A stretch of 26,091 nt of DNA from JBDREF01 sp043820045 (lineage in GTDB: Bacteria > Planctomycetota > Phycisphaerae > Sedimentisphaerales > Anaerobacaceae): positions 1 through 26,091 of the forward strand of contig JBDREF010000502.1 in the NCBI GenBank assembly GCA_043820045.1. Direction: 5' to 3'. This document shows positions 6,684-15,448 of this stretch, in pieces; the first letter of the stretch is position 1, and each line of letters begins with the position of its first letter. The notes beneath the pieces are model-generated. The model worked only from the letters and a program-made list of their open reading frames with translations, had not been told where the DNA came from and made no database searches. A program made the translations under genes and the position numbers.

Positions 6684-8831
6684 ATGTCCAAGAAGTTAAT
6701 TTGCCTGGTTTCTCTCGCATTGGCTATGGGTGTGGTAAGCGCGACTCGGGGGGCTTTGATTGGGCATTGGGCACTCGATGAGACGTCCGGTACCATCGCG
6801 ACCGATTCAAGCGGTCGGGAGCATCACGGAACTTACGGCAACGCCCCGGGGCTCGGTGTTCCCGCTGTCTTCGGAACCGGTATGGATGCGGCGGGAGGGT
6901 ACATGGAGGCGGACCTGGGCGACGACCTGCCCATCCAGGCGGAGGAACGAACAATTGCACTCTGGCTCAACACTGCCCAGGTTCAATCGGACCGGAAGTT
7001 CTGCGGCTACGGCAGTGAAACTGCGGGCCAGGCCTTTACTTTCTGCGTCGAGAACGTCAACGGTGAAGATGGCGTTCGCATGCGGCACTGGGGCGGTAAT
7101 ATGTTCTACGTAGGCATCGTCACGGGGGACTGGAACCACGTGGCCATACGTGTGCCGGCCGGAGCCACCATTGTCAACGATACCGAGGTCTTCATCAACG
7201 GCGAGAACATCCCGGGCTACCGCAGCGGTGGCTCGGACCAGCCGCTGATTACCACAGCTTCACTGTTCTATGTCGGGACGAGCATCGGCAGCCAGGCAGG
7301 CCAGGTGTTCGAGGGCCTCTTCGATGATGTGCTGTTCTTCGACCACGCCCTGACTGAAGAAGAGGTTCTGGCGGTGATGGCAGGCTCGGGCGCCGAACCA
7401 TATCCGTTCGCCTTGTCTCCCAGTCCTGCCGACGGCGCTCTTATTGAAGATACGTGGGTGAGCCTGAGCTGGTCGCCGGGCGCTTTGGCCGTCTCACATG
7501 ATGTGTATCTGGGCGATAGTTTCGACGACGTGAACGACGGAGTCGCCGAAACTTTCCGAGGCAATCAGGGCACGACTACTCTAATCGCCGGCTTTCCGGG
7601 ATTTCCCTATCCGGACGGACTGGTTCCGGGCACGACCTACTACTGGCGTGTCGATGAGGTCAACGACGCCGAGCCTAACAGTCCGTGGAAAGGCCCCGTT
7701 TGGAGCTTCTCGGTCCCGCCTAAGACGGCTTATAATCCAGACCCCGCCGATGGCGCCGAATTTGTCGATCCCTCTGCCACTCTTAGCTGGACGCCGGGAT
7801 ACGGCGCCAAATTGCACACTGCTTATATCGGCACGGATTTCGACGACGTGAACAATGCTGCAAGTGGTGTCCCGTCGGGATTCTCAGGCTATAGTCCCGG
7901 TCCTCTTGAGCTGGAGAAGGTGTATTACTGGCGGGTCGACGAATTTGATGCGGTGGCGACGTACAAGGGCGATATATGGAGCTTTACAACTCCGGGCGCT
8001 GCCGGCAGTTTGCAACCTGCCAACGGCGCGACCGATGTACAGATAAACGCAAAGCTTGCCTGGATGCCGGCAACAACTGCCGCATCGCACGATGTTTACT
8101 TTGGCACCGATAAGGACGCCGTGAGAAATGCCACAACTGCCTCGCCGGAATACAAGGGTAACAAGGCCATCGGTTCCGAGGGCTATGATCCCGGAGAACT
8201 CGCGTGGCACAGCGATTACTACTGGCGCGTCGATGCAGTCTATAGTACAGGCGCTGTTAAGGGCCTTGTCTGGAGTTTCACTACGGCCGACTTCCTGTTG
8301 GTCGATGATTTCGAGTCCTACAATGACATTGATCCCCCGGACCCGGCGAGCAACAGGATATTCGACAAGTGGATCGACGGTTTTGGGACCACGAACAATG
8401 GCGCTCTCGTCGGCAACGACCTTCCTCCTTACGCTGAGCAGACTATCGTCCACGGCGGCGCCCAGTCGATGCCGTATGCATACGACAACAACCTGAAAAC
8501 CTCCGAAGCTACGCTGACTTTGGTCTATCCGCGTGACTGGACCGCCGAAGGCGTAATGAAATTGTCGCTGTGGTTCCGAGGCGCTGCAGCTAATTCTGCC
8601 GAACGGATGTTTATAGCTCTAAACGGCACGGCGGTAGTGTACCACGATGACCCTGTCGCGACACGGAAAACCGGATGGACGAGGTGGGTTATTGACCTGC
8701 AACCGTTTGCCGACCAGGGCGTTAACCTCGCTAATGTCAATACGATCACTATTGGCCTTGGCACGAAGAATAGTCCGGCAGCCGGCGGCTCGGGCCAGAT
8801 TTACTTCGACGACATCCGGCTATATCGGTAG
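6684..8831 (+). CDS. Secreted LamG-domain protein with three Fn3-like repeats
   Basis: 715 residues. The start at 6684 is chosen because AAGGAGG (6671-6677) lies 6 nt upstream; an ATG at 6678 is too close to it. A Sec signal peptide (about 1-24) is followed by a concanavalin-like LamG domain (about 24-240: LIGHWALDETSGT at the start, GLFDDVLFFDHALTEEEV at the end). Three tandem beta-sandwich repeats begin near residues 244, 351 and 441, each with a P-A-D/N-G-A opening and a YYWRVDE/A closing strand. A C-terminal carbohydrate-binding-like module (about 540-715) begins VDDFESYND and ends IYFDDIRLYR. No catalytic motif, transmembrane anchor or C-terminal sorting tail is visible, so it is probably a secreted glycan-binding or structural protein. 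The repeat style is common in Phycisphaerae. It may interact with products of the neighbouring hydrolases (inference). Confidence 0.85.
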   Translation: MSKKLICLVSLALAMGVVSATRGALIGHWALDETSGTIATDSSGREHHGTYGNAPGLGVPAVFGTGMDAAGGYMEADLGDDLPIQAEERTIALWLNTAQVQSDRKFCGYGSETAGQAFTFCVENVNGEDGVRMRHWGGNMFYVGIVTGDWNHVAIRVPAGATIVNDTEVFINGENIPGYRSGGSDQPLITTASLFYVGTSIGSQAGQVFEGLFDDVLFFDHALTEEEVLAVMAGSGAEPYPFALSPSPADGALIEDTWVSLSWSPGALAVSHDVYLGDSFDDVNDGVAETFRGNQGTTTLIAGFPGFPYPDGLVPGTTYYWRVDEVNDAEPNSPWKGPVWSFSVPPKTAYNPDPADGAEFVDPSATLSWTPGYGAKLHTAYIGTDFDDVNNAASGVPSGFSGYSPGPLELEKVYYWRVDEFDAVATYKGDIWSFTTPGAAGSLQPANGATDVQINAKLAWMPATTAASHDVYFGTDKDAVRNATTASPEYKGNKAIGSEGYDPGELAWHSDYYWRVDAVYSTGAVKGLVWSFTTADFLLVDDFESYNDIDPPDPASNRIFDKWIDGFGTTNNGALVGNDLPPYAEQTIVHGGAQSMPYAYDNNLKTSEATLTLVYPRDWTAEGVMKLSLWFRGAAANSAERMFIALNGTAVVYHDDPVATRKTGWTRWVIDLQPFADQGVNLANVNTITIGLGTKNSPAAGGSGQIYFDDIRLYR

Positions 8832-8870
8832 CCGAAGGAGCTAATTGAGACGGTAAGTGGATATCGTGTC

Positions 8871-8917
8871 GGGGCCTATGGCGAGTCGATTCGACACAGG
8901 CTCCGTTTATTTTGCTT
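8871..8917 (+). terminator. Intrinsic terminator between convergent genes
   Basis: GGGGCCT (8871-8877) pairs with AGGCTCC (8898-8904), allowing one G-U pair. The inner segment can fold further (GTCG with CGAC). A T-rich run (TTTATTTTGCTTT) follows. It sits in the 98-bp gap between the LamG gene and the convergent glycoside-hydrolase-like gene, and most plausibly ends the plus-strand transcript. Confidence 0.5.
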
Positions 8918-8929
8918 TCGTCTGCCGCC

Positions 8930-11635
8930 TTACCGGTCCAGCCTGACCACGATGTAAGGCGTTTCCTTTTCCATATCCGGGTATATCATCCCGTTGCCGT
9001 TGTTGTCCATAACCTCAATCAGGTACATGAAGTCCCACTGCGCATCGATGTCCTGCCCCGGCACGACGGCCTTATATTCGTCTTGCCTGCCTGTTCCGGT
9101 CATCTCCAGCATCTTATAGTCCTGGTACTGCGTCACGCTGCGGTAGAGCAGCCGTACCCACTTGACTCCGCCAGGGTCGCGCACATTTGCCGTGATAGTC
9201 AGCGGCCTGCCCGCCGCCGCGCTGGTTACGCGCTGGTGCCTTATCTGCGGAGGCCCGTTGTCGTCTGTAACCGCTATTGCGACGGGATCGGTCTTTACTC
9301 GCCCGGCCCCGTCGCCGGCTTCAATCAGGTAACTCAATCCGTCGGTCACGTCTTTTCCACTTATCGTTGCGCGATATACGAACGGCTCTATTCGCTTCAT
9401 ATCCAGCCACTCGTAATCATGCCCTGCGTTGCGGTAGCCGACTTTCACGTTGCAGTCGGGATCGTTGGCGCTTACCGTGGCGCGAATGACCAGGTTTCCG
9501 CCGGGTGAGGCTTTTCGAATCGGCACGTGTGCTATCGCCGGTTTGGCCCCGGCGGCGGCCGGCCGGAAGTCGCTCCTTTGTTGCTTAAGCTCTTCAAACC
9601 CGTCCTTGAGTTTGACCAGTTCGTCGCGCCAGTGGCCGGACAAGTCGGCGCTTTCACGGCCCATCATTAAATTGTTGCTGTAAACATCTCCGGCCGAGTC
9701 CACCAAATTCTCCCATGCCTCAATCGCTTTGCCCTCTCGCTCGATGGCGTCGTCAAGGGCGTTAATGTCCCCGCTGCGTTTGAACAATGCGTAACTTACT
9801 CCCGCCTCTGCCCTGTGCGAGTGATACAGGGCCAGATAAGCTAATATCTTCAGGTCCACCATCGTAGAATCGAATTCCTTGTTCCTGTGCCCGCCAATTC
9901 GCCGCTCGGCCTGCCCAACCAGGTCCAGAACATCCCGTGAAATCTGCGAAAACCACCGGCTCGATTCTTCCGGCAGGAACCTGGCCGAATCTATCCCCTC
10001 CAGCCGGTACTTAGCCGCATCGTCGATACTCAGGAATTGCTGCGTGTCGCTCGGCAGGGCTTTGGCATATTCGGGGAGGTCCTTCATCCGCTGTTTCTCC
10101 ACCCAGCCTCTTGTAGTTGGGAACATGTCGTACGGATAAGTGTAAGCTACAATACGCGGCAGAATCCTGCCGGCAAGGTGAAGCGCCTGCTCCACAGATT
10201 CCCCTGCCTCGCCGAATCGCTCTTGAAATTCGCGCCGCCATACTTCATCTGGTGTATCGGGATTGTAGCCGACCCTCCCGAAGACCTGAAAGAAATGCCA
10301 GTACCTCTCAAACTCCCAGTCGTAATACCGGTACTTCGGGTTGAGCAATTCAAAAGGCTTCATGTCGTGCGGATGGTCCTGCATTTTCGTCGCCATCGGC
10401 TCGGTCACCTCGAAACCTTCGCCATCGTAAAGGTGAGTGCTCTCGGCAAACCGCCGGACGTACTCGGGATCGGCCCACAGCAAAACGCGCGTCGTTCCTG
10501 CGGTCCACAGCCGCCAGTGCATCTTGTATCTCTGCGGATAGCGCAGCAGGTCGGCGTAGCCGTGCCGCCGGTCATGCTGGTTACTCGGATGAACGTGCGT
10601 CGGATGGAAGGGCAGCCCCATCTGTTCCATCCAGTACTTCGTGCATATCCTCATGTTCACGCCCATCTCGACGGCCCTGTCGATAAGTGGATCGGGGAAA
10701 TTCTTGGCACGGGCATCGAAGCGGATATTGGGCCCGTATTCCTTCATCACCTGATATACGTTCTCCCAGAAACCGCCCATCTCGGTTCTCTTTAGTCCGG
10801 ATTCGCCGTGCATGCGAAACTGAACCGCGTCCAAATCCGGCACCAGTTTAAGGAACTTCGTCAGAGCGACTCTCGTGTAGGCGGTAAGGTTGTCCGCAGT
10901 CAGGCCCCATACTATTCCCTCGGTGGGTTTGCCGGCTATGTCGGTAGGACCCTGCACGCCGCCGCGATAAATGTGGTCCCAGATGCCGAGGGTGAAATTC
11001 ATGCCACGCTCGTGCGTCATTCGAATAATTCTGTTCAATGCTTCAAGGTTACGCTGTTGCTTCTCTTTCGTTATTCCCACAACTTTGATGTCCGGAAATT
11101 CATCGACGTCGAAAAAATAAGGATAAGGCGGCGAGAAATACCCCCAGTTCTCATAGCCGAAAAGCAGCGCGAAGGTGTTGAAGCGGTTTTTGGCTAACAT
11201 ATCAAGGTACCTTGACCAGTACGCTTCGTCGTAGAAGTAGCTCTCGAAATTTCCCTGGTGCATCGTGTATATCGAAAGGGCCCGCTCGGCGACCGCCGGT
11301 TTTTCCTCTATGTCGCGAACCTCGCTCAGCGGGTCCTTTGGGTCTTCGGCCCAGCCGATCCGGTCGGCAATGTCCAGAAGCGCATACATAAGACCTCGGT
11401 CGTCGCCGCCGCTGACGAGCAGCGTTTTTCTTCCTGCCCATTCTGTCCGGCGTACTAACAGGGATTCGGCTTCCGTCGGCGCGGGAATATCAAGCTCGGC
11501 GTGCAGCCTGGCCGTAAGTCCTGACCCGCGGGAGAGACCGGCGATGAGCAATATGTCCCCGTGGGCCGTGTCGGCAGATGTTGATTCTTCAAAGCTTGCG
11601 CCCTTTGACTGAAGCGCCAATCGTACTTTGTTCAC
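8930..11635 (-). CDS. Large secreted glycoside-hydrolase-like protein, family unassigned
   Basis: 901 residues from a GTG at 11635, but the real protein almost certainly starts further upstream (see the separate entry at 11636-11782). Residues about 1-110 resemble the small alpha/beta domain preceding the barrel in GH20/GH67-type enzymes (LLVSGGDDRGLMYALLDIADRIGW). Residues about 115-450 read as a TIM barrel: MLAKNRFNTFALLFGYENWGYF, HERGMNFTLGIWDH, VQFRMHGESGL, RICTKYWMEQMG, TTRVLLWADPEYVRRF. Glu278 in MHGESG is a candidate catalytic acid. A helical region (about 450-700) follows, then two Ig/Fn3-like domains to the end (HVPIRKASPGGNLVIR, then DNGPPQIRHQRVTSAAAGRPLTI). An alpha-glucuronidase-like or hexosaminidase-like activity is possible, but I cannot assign a family. 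It is convergent with the LamG gene and divergent from the HzsA-like gene. Confidence 0.75.
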   Translation of the reverse strand: MNKVRLALQSKGASFEESTSADTAHGDILLIAGLSRGSGLTARLHAELDIPAPTEAESLLVRRTEWAGRKTLLVSGGDDRGLMYALLDIADRIGWAEDPKDPLSEVRDIEEKPAVAERALSIYTMHQGNFESYFYDEAYWSRYLDMLAKNRFNTFALLFGYENWGYFSPPYPYFFDVDEFPDIKVVGITKEKQQRNLEALNRIIRMTHERGMNFTLGIWDHIYRGGVQGPTDIAGKPTEGIVWGLTADNLTAYTRVALTKFLKLVPDLDAVQFRMHGESGLKRTEMGGFWENVYQVMKEYGPNIRFDARAKNFPDPLIDRAVEMGVNMRICTKYWMEQMGLPFHPTHVHPSNQHDRRHGYADLLRYPQRYKMHWRLWTAGTTRVLLWADPEYVRRFAESTHLYDGEGFEVTEPMATKMQDHPHDMKPFELLNPKYRYYDWEFERYWHFFQVFGRVGYNPDTPDEVWRREFQERFGEAGESVEQALHLAGRILPRIVAYTYPYDMFPTTRGWVEKQRMKDLPEYAKALPSDTQQFLSIDDAAKYRLEGIDSARFLPEESSRWFSQISRDVLDLVGQAERRIGGHRNKEFDSTMVDLKILAYLALYHSHRAEAGVSYALFKRSGDINALDDAIEREGKAIEAWENLVDSAGDVYSNNLMMGRESADLSGHWRDELVKLKDGFEELKQQRSDFRPAAAGAKPAIAHVPIRKASPGGNLVIRATVSANDPDCNVKVGYRNAGHDYEWLDMKRIEPFVYRATISGKDVTDGLSYLIEAGDGAGRVKTDPVAIAVTDDNGPPQIRHQRVTSAAAGRPLTITANVRDPGGVKWVRLLYRSVTQYQDYKMLEMTGTGRQDEYKAVVPGQDIDAQWDFMYLIEVMDNNGNGMIYPDMEKETPYIVVRLDR

Positions 11636-11782
11636 GCCGTGCAGGGCGCCGGGGCCCAGCCGGCTGTCGGTTAGAAGCGAAACCGCCGGATTCTGTGCCG
11701 CCTGGGAGTTGCAGATCGCAACAAAGAACAGGCTTGCGACCAGGGCAATGCGTGAGATTGAACAAGCCGAATGTATCTTTGT
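11636..11782 (-). other. In-frame signal peptide upstream of the GH-like gene, without a standard start codon
   Basis: The GH-like reading frame stays open upstream from 11635 to a TAG at 11785..11783. It encodes a perfect Sec signal peptide (RIALVASLFFVAICNSQAA) followed by a family-like stretch (AVSLLTDSRLGPGALHG). There is no ATG, GTG or TTG in this stretch. The codon ATA at 11776..11774 sits exactly where a start would be expected and would be ATG with one base change at 11774. No good ribosome binding site precedes it. Confidence 0.75.
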
Positions 11783-11941
11783 CTAAGAAGCAATTTACGG
11801 GCATATACCAGATTCCGGTCCGGATAGCAAGTTTGTACTTCTCTCCTTCACTCATGGGGAATCTGATTGCAGGTACCGGATGATTTTGTTAGCATGTCAA
11901 TCTGACGTGCCTTGACAATGGTGAGATTTTTTTGGGAATGT

Positions 11942-11959
11942 CCCGGCACGCCGGGATTG
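11942..11959. repeat. Copy 1 of a short GC palindrome repeat
   Basis: CCCGGCACGCCGGGATTG. The same 18-mer with one difference (A to G at position 7) occurs at 19417-19434. The core CCCGGC/GCCGGG is palindromic and the flanking ATTG is also shared. A looser copy of the palindrome (CCCCGGC-GA-GCCGGGG) lies inside the HzsA-like gene at 15373-15388. Confidence 0.55.
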
Positions 11960-11989
11960 TTCAAATTCTTGTGAGGGTCTGGGACTAAG

Positions 11990-14900
11990 ATGGTGACAAG
12001 AAGAATCCACATGATGCAAATTTGTTGGCTAACCATCTGCGCAATGGCGCTGACGGGCAGCTCTTCATGGTCTGCAGGAGAATCCCTTGGCGCTGAAACG
12101 ACACGCAGAGCCGACCGGTTCGGCAAGGCTTTAGCCGACCTCGAGATGGTGAATGTCAGCGCCATGCGCCGCGCCATTCGAGATCTTGCCAAAGAGTTTC
12201 CAGCCGAGTACACCAAGGGCGAAGATTATCTCAAGGCCGTGGACATGTATGAGAGCCATCTGTCTGACGTTCAGAAAGCCTTGAAACGACGAGACGAGAA
12301 AGCTCTGAAGGCGGCACAGGAAATTGTCGCCTTTCAGCGCGAGGCTTTGCTGGCCAACCCGCTGCTGAGCTTCGATAGACTGCTGTTGATAAAGCGTAAG
12401 CCCATTGGCGACCCTCGCCGGGCCGAAGAGCCGGACAGGGGGATAGGCAAATTCGTCGGTATGCCGCAGCAGAGTTCATGGCAGCTTCACACCATGAGCA
12501 ATATCAACGGCTGGGACAATGAAATCTGCGTGCTTTCGCCGGTCGGAGCGGCCGGTGAGACAACTACTCTTTACAAACCTGCCGAAGGAAGACTTGTTTC
12601 CGAGATGGACCTGAACTTCGACGCTGAGAAGCTCATGTTCTCCATGCCGGATGGCCGTAAGCTGTGGCAGGTTTTCGAGATTGGAGTCGATGGCGGCGGG
12701 GTGCGGCAGGTTTCTCCGAGCGACCAGCTTGACGTGCACAGCTTTGATTCCTGCTACCTGCCCAACGGGAAGATTGCCTTTATCTCGACCGCTCCGTTCC
12801 AGGGCGTTCCGTGCAACGCCGGCGTCAACGTGGGTATGGCTTATCTGATGGATGCCGACGGGAGCAATATCCGCCAGCTCTGTTTCGAGCAGGACCATAA
12901 TTTCTGCCCCACGGTAATGAATGACGGCAGAATTCTTTATCTTCGCTGGGAATATACGGACATCCCTCACGTTTGGGCCAGATTCCTGTTCACCATGAAT
13001 CCCGACGGCACCGGCCAGAGGGAGTACTACGGCAGCGGCGGCTACTGGCCCAATGCGATCTTCTATGCCCGGCCGATTCCCGGCCACCCGACCAGGATCG
13101 CAGGTATCGTCACCGGCCATCACGTCGGGCGCGTCGGCGAACTGGTAGTCTTCGACCCTGCGCTCGGTCGGCAGGCGGCCGACGGTGTCGTTCAGCGCAT
13201 CCCCGGATACGGCCGCAAAGTCGAGCCTCGAATCCAGGACAAACTGGCCATGGAGTGTTGGCCGAAGTTCCTTCACCCGTGGCCCCTGAGCGATAAGTAT
13301 TTTATCGTGGCGTGCAAACCCAGGCCGCAGGATCTTTGGGGCATCTATCTGGTGGATGTTTTCGACAATATGCTCCTGCTCAAGGAGGTGGAAGGCTATG
13401 CGCTGCTCGAACCCGTTCCCCTCGTTAAGAGGGAAAAGCCGCCTGTGATTACCGAGAGAGTAGAGCCGGGCCGTGAAGATGCGCTCGTATATCTTGAGGA
13501 TATTTACGCAGGTCCGGGCCTCAAGGGAGTGCCGCACGGAGCCGTAAAGAAACTGCGGCTGATTACCTACCACTTCGCCTACCATAAGGTCGCGGGAATA
13601 AACCATCGTGTCGGCACCGACGGCCCCTGGGAGCCCAAACGCATACTCGGCACGGTGCCGGTTGAAGCGGACGGCTCCGCTATGTTCCGCGTTCCGGCCA
13701 ATACGCCGATCACAATCCAGCCGCTCGACGCAGAGGGAAAAGCGCTGCAATTGATGCGAAGCTGGATGACTGCCATGCCCGGTGAAGTAGTCTCCTGCAT
13801 TGGCTGCCACGAGAAGCAGAATGCCGGTCCTCCGAACCGAAGGACAATTGCCGCCCTGCGCCGGCCGGCGGAGATAGAACCCTGGTACGGGCCCGCCAGA
13901 GGTTTCAGCTTCAAACGTGAAGTCCAGCCCGCCCTGGACAAGTACTGTATCTCGTGTCATGACGGCTCCGAAAGGACCGACGGCCGACAGATTCCCGACC
14001 TGCGAGCTGAACAGGGCAGATTCTATGCTTACAGGAACGGAGTCCCTGAAGCGAAGATAATCAGCGGTGTTTCGCGGGAAGAGCTGGTGAAGAAATATGG
14101 CGGAGTGTTTGAGCCGTCCTATGTTGTCTTACGCAGTTTATCCAGAGTAGGCGGCCTTGAAAGCGATTTGCGTTTGCTATCTCCTGGCGAGTTCTGTGCC
14201 GATACGACCGAGCTTGTCCAGATGTTAGCCAAAGGCCATCACGGCGTCAGACTCGATGCCGAGGCCTGGCAGCGCATAAGGACCTGGATAGATTTGAATG
14301 CGCCGTGTCACGGAACATGGCAGGAGGTCGTCGGTCTGGAGAAGACACGAAACGACCACCAGCGTCGCCTCGACCTGCGCAAACTGTACGGTGGAAGTAT
14401 CGAAGACCCTGAAACTTATCCTCAAGCGGCGCAACAGGCGGTCCTGACGGTCAAGCCTGAGCCGGTTCCTAAAAGAACACTTGACGTGCCAAAACTTGCC
14501 GATTGGCCGTTTGGCCCGGACGAGGCGAAACGCCGACAGGCTGCGGCCGGTCCGAGCCGCCGAGTCATCGACCTCGAAGGCGGCGCAAAACTCGAAATGG
14601 TCCGCATACCGTCCGGCCGGTTCGTCATGGGCCAGGCGGATGGCTGTCCGGACGAATTTCCACCGGCCGTGGTGGAGGTTGACAGGCCCTATTGGATGAG
14701 CAGGTTCGAGGTAACCAATGCGCAATATGCAGTATTCGATCCCTCGCATGACAGCAGGTACGAGCACAAGGGAAGCTGGATGTTCAACGAGTGGGACTTG
14801 GGCTGGGACCTCAATCGTCCCGGCCAGCCCGTCGTCCGCATCTCCTGGCAGGAGGCGGTTGCATTTTGCCGATGGCTCTCCGAAAAGACGGGTTTGAAGG

Positions 14901-15448
14901 TCTCGCTGCCTACCGAGGCTCAATGGGAATGGGCGTGCAGAGCGGGCACCGAAACATCCCTGTATTATGGCGACCTGGATACGGACTTTTCGCAGTTTGC
15001 GAACATGGCCGATTTTACGATACGCGAGCTTGCTTACGATGTGAGGGACCAGTATCCGCCCGACATTGTACCGAGGGACGCGCGCTTCAACGACAAGATG
15101 CTCGTGACCGCCGATGTGGGTGGTTACAGGCCTAACGCCTGGGGCCTGCACGACATGCACGGCAACGTCTGGGAATGGACCCGCTCGACTTATATGCCTT
15201 ATCCATACGATCCCGGCGACGGCAGAGATAACCTTGCCGATGCCGGTGCAAAAGTCGTTCGCGGCGGCTCGTGGTACGACCGCCCCAAGCGGTGCCGGTC
15301 GGCTTTTCGTCTGAGCTACCCGGCCTGGCGAAAGGTTTACAACGTTGGCTTCCGTGTAGTTATCGAATCGGACCCCGGCGAGCCGGGGCTGAGCAATTTG
15401 CAGAAAGTGGCAACTGAGACACAGACTGAAAGGAGTGTGTTGGAATGA
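11990..15448 (+). CDS. Hydrazine-synthase-alpha-like dihaem protein fused to an FGE/SUMF1-like domain
   Basis: 1152 residues with an N-terminal export signal (about 1-30). After a helical segment (about 35-140), residues about 150-500 form a WD40/TolB-like beta-propeller (repeats such as LMDADGSNIRQL and FTMNPDGTGQR). Then comes a region resembling the middle domain of HzsA of anammox bacteria (GPGLKGVPHGAVKKLRLITY, VGTDGPW, GTVPVEADGSAMFRVPANTPI). It contains two c-type haem motifs, CIGCH (603-607) and CISCH (653-657). From about residue 858 an FGE-sulfatase/SUMF1-type domain begins (MVRIPSGRFVMGQADG, EVTNAQYAVF, LPTEAQWEWACRAG, GNVWEWTRS, RGGSWYD, NVGFRV). Cytochrome maturation implies a periplasmic location. 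No HzsB or HzsC gene is nearby, so hydrazine synthesis is unlikely; the role is unknown. Its stop overlaps the next gene's start as ATGA. The start at 11990 is the longest; ATGs at 12011 and 12014 are alternatives. Confidence 0.85.
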   Translation: MVTRRIHMMQICWLTICAMALTGSSSWSAGESLGAETTRRADRFGKALADLEMVNVSAMRRAIRDLAKEFPAEYTKGEDYLKAVDMYESHLSDVQKALKRRDEKALKAAQEIVAFQREALLANPLLSFDRLLLIKRKPIGDPRRAEEPDRGIGKFVGMPQQSSWQLHTMSNINGWDNEICVLSPVGAAGETTTLYKPAEGRLVSEMDLNFDAEKLMFSMPDGRKLWQVFEIGVDGGGVRQVSPSDQLDVHSFDSCYLPNGKIAFISTAPFQGVPCNAGVNVGMAYLMDADGSNIRQLCFEQDHNFCPTVMNDGRILYLRWEYTDIPHVWARFLFTMNPDGTGQREYYGSGGYWPNAIFYARPIPGHPTRIAGIVTGHHVGRVGELVVFDPALGRQAADGVVQRIPGYGRKVEPRIQDKLAMECWPKFLHPWPLSDKYFIVACKPRPQDLWGIYLVDVFDNMLLLKEVEGYALLEPVPLVKREKPPVITERVEPGREDALVYLEDIYAGPGLKGVPHGAVKKLRLITYHFAYHKVAGINHRVGTDGPWEPKRILGTVPVEADGSAMFRVPANTPITIQPLDAEGKALQLMRSWMTAMPGEVVSCIGCHEKQNAGPPNRRTIAALRRPAEIEPWYGPARGFSFKREVQPALDKYCISCHDGSERTDGRQIPDLRAEQGRFYAYRNGVPEAKIISGVSREELVKKYGGVFEPSYVVLRSLSRVGGLESDLRLLSPGEFCADTTELVQMLAKGHHGVRLDAEAWQRIRTWIDLNAPCHGTWQEVVGLEKTRNDHQRRLDLRKLYGGSIEDPETYPQAAQQAVLTVKPEPVPKRTLDVPKLADWPFGPDEAKRRQAAAGPSRRVIDLEGGAKLEMVRIPSGRFVMGQADGCPDEFPPAVVEVDRPYWMSRFEVTNAQYAVFDPSHDSRYEHKGSWMFNEWDLGWDLNRPGQPVVRISWQEAVAFCRWLSEKTGLKVSLPTEAQWEWACRAGTETSLYYGDLDTDFSQFANMADFTIRELAYDVRDQYPPDIVPRDARFNDKMLVTADVGGYRPNAWGLHDMHGNVWEWTRSTYMPYPYDPGDGRDNLADAGAKVVRGGSWYDRPKRCRSAFRLSYPAWRKVYNVGFRVVIESDPGEPGLSNLQKVATETQTERSVLE

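Larger units (their letters stand above)
11636..11989. other. Divergent intergenic region before the HzsA-like gene
   Basis: About 350 bp without an annotated start. The left 147 bp encode the in-frame signal peptide described above. The remainder (11783-11989) holds two TTGACA boxes, one on each strand (11895-11900 minus, 11912-11917 plus), neither with a convincing -10 box. It also holds the GC palindrome at 11942-11959. Promoters for both flanking genes presumably lie here. Confidence 0.5.

Noticed and set aside
11589..11855. An 88-codon minus-strand frame upstream of the GH-like gene
   Set aside because: It is in a different frame from the signal peptide and GH-like sequence, overlaps them, and has no recognisable domain.
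11912..11940. TTGACA as a promoter for the HzsA-like gene
   Set aside because: No acceptable -10 box lies 16-18 nt downstream; the sequence there is GC-rich. It is mentioned only in the intergenic entry.
12476..13960. A 494-codon open frame on the minus strand
   Set aside because: It lies entirely antisense to the HzsA-like gene, has no recognisable domain, and its composition is explained by the codon bias of the plus-strand gene.
14225..15160. A 311-codon open frame on the minus strand
   Set aside because: It is antisense to the FGE-like part of the same gene, where the plus-strand frame has clear family motifs. No family or ribosome-binding evidence supports the antisense frame.
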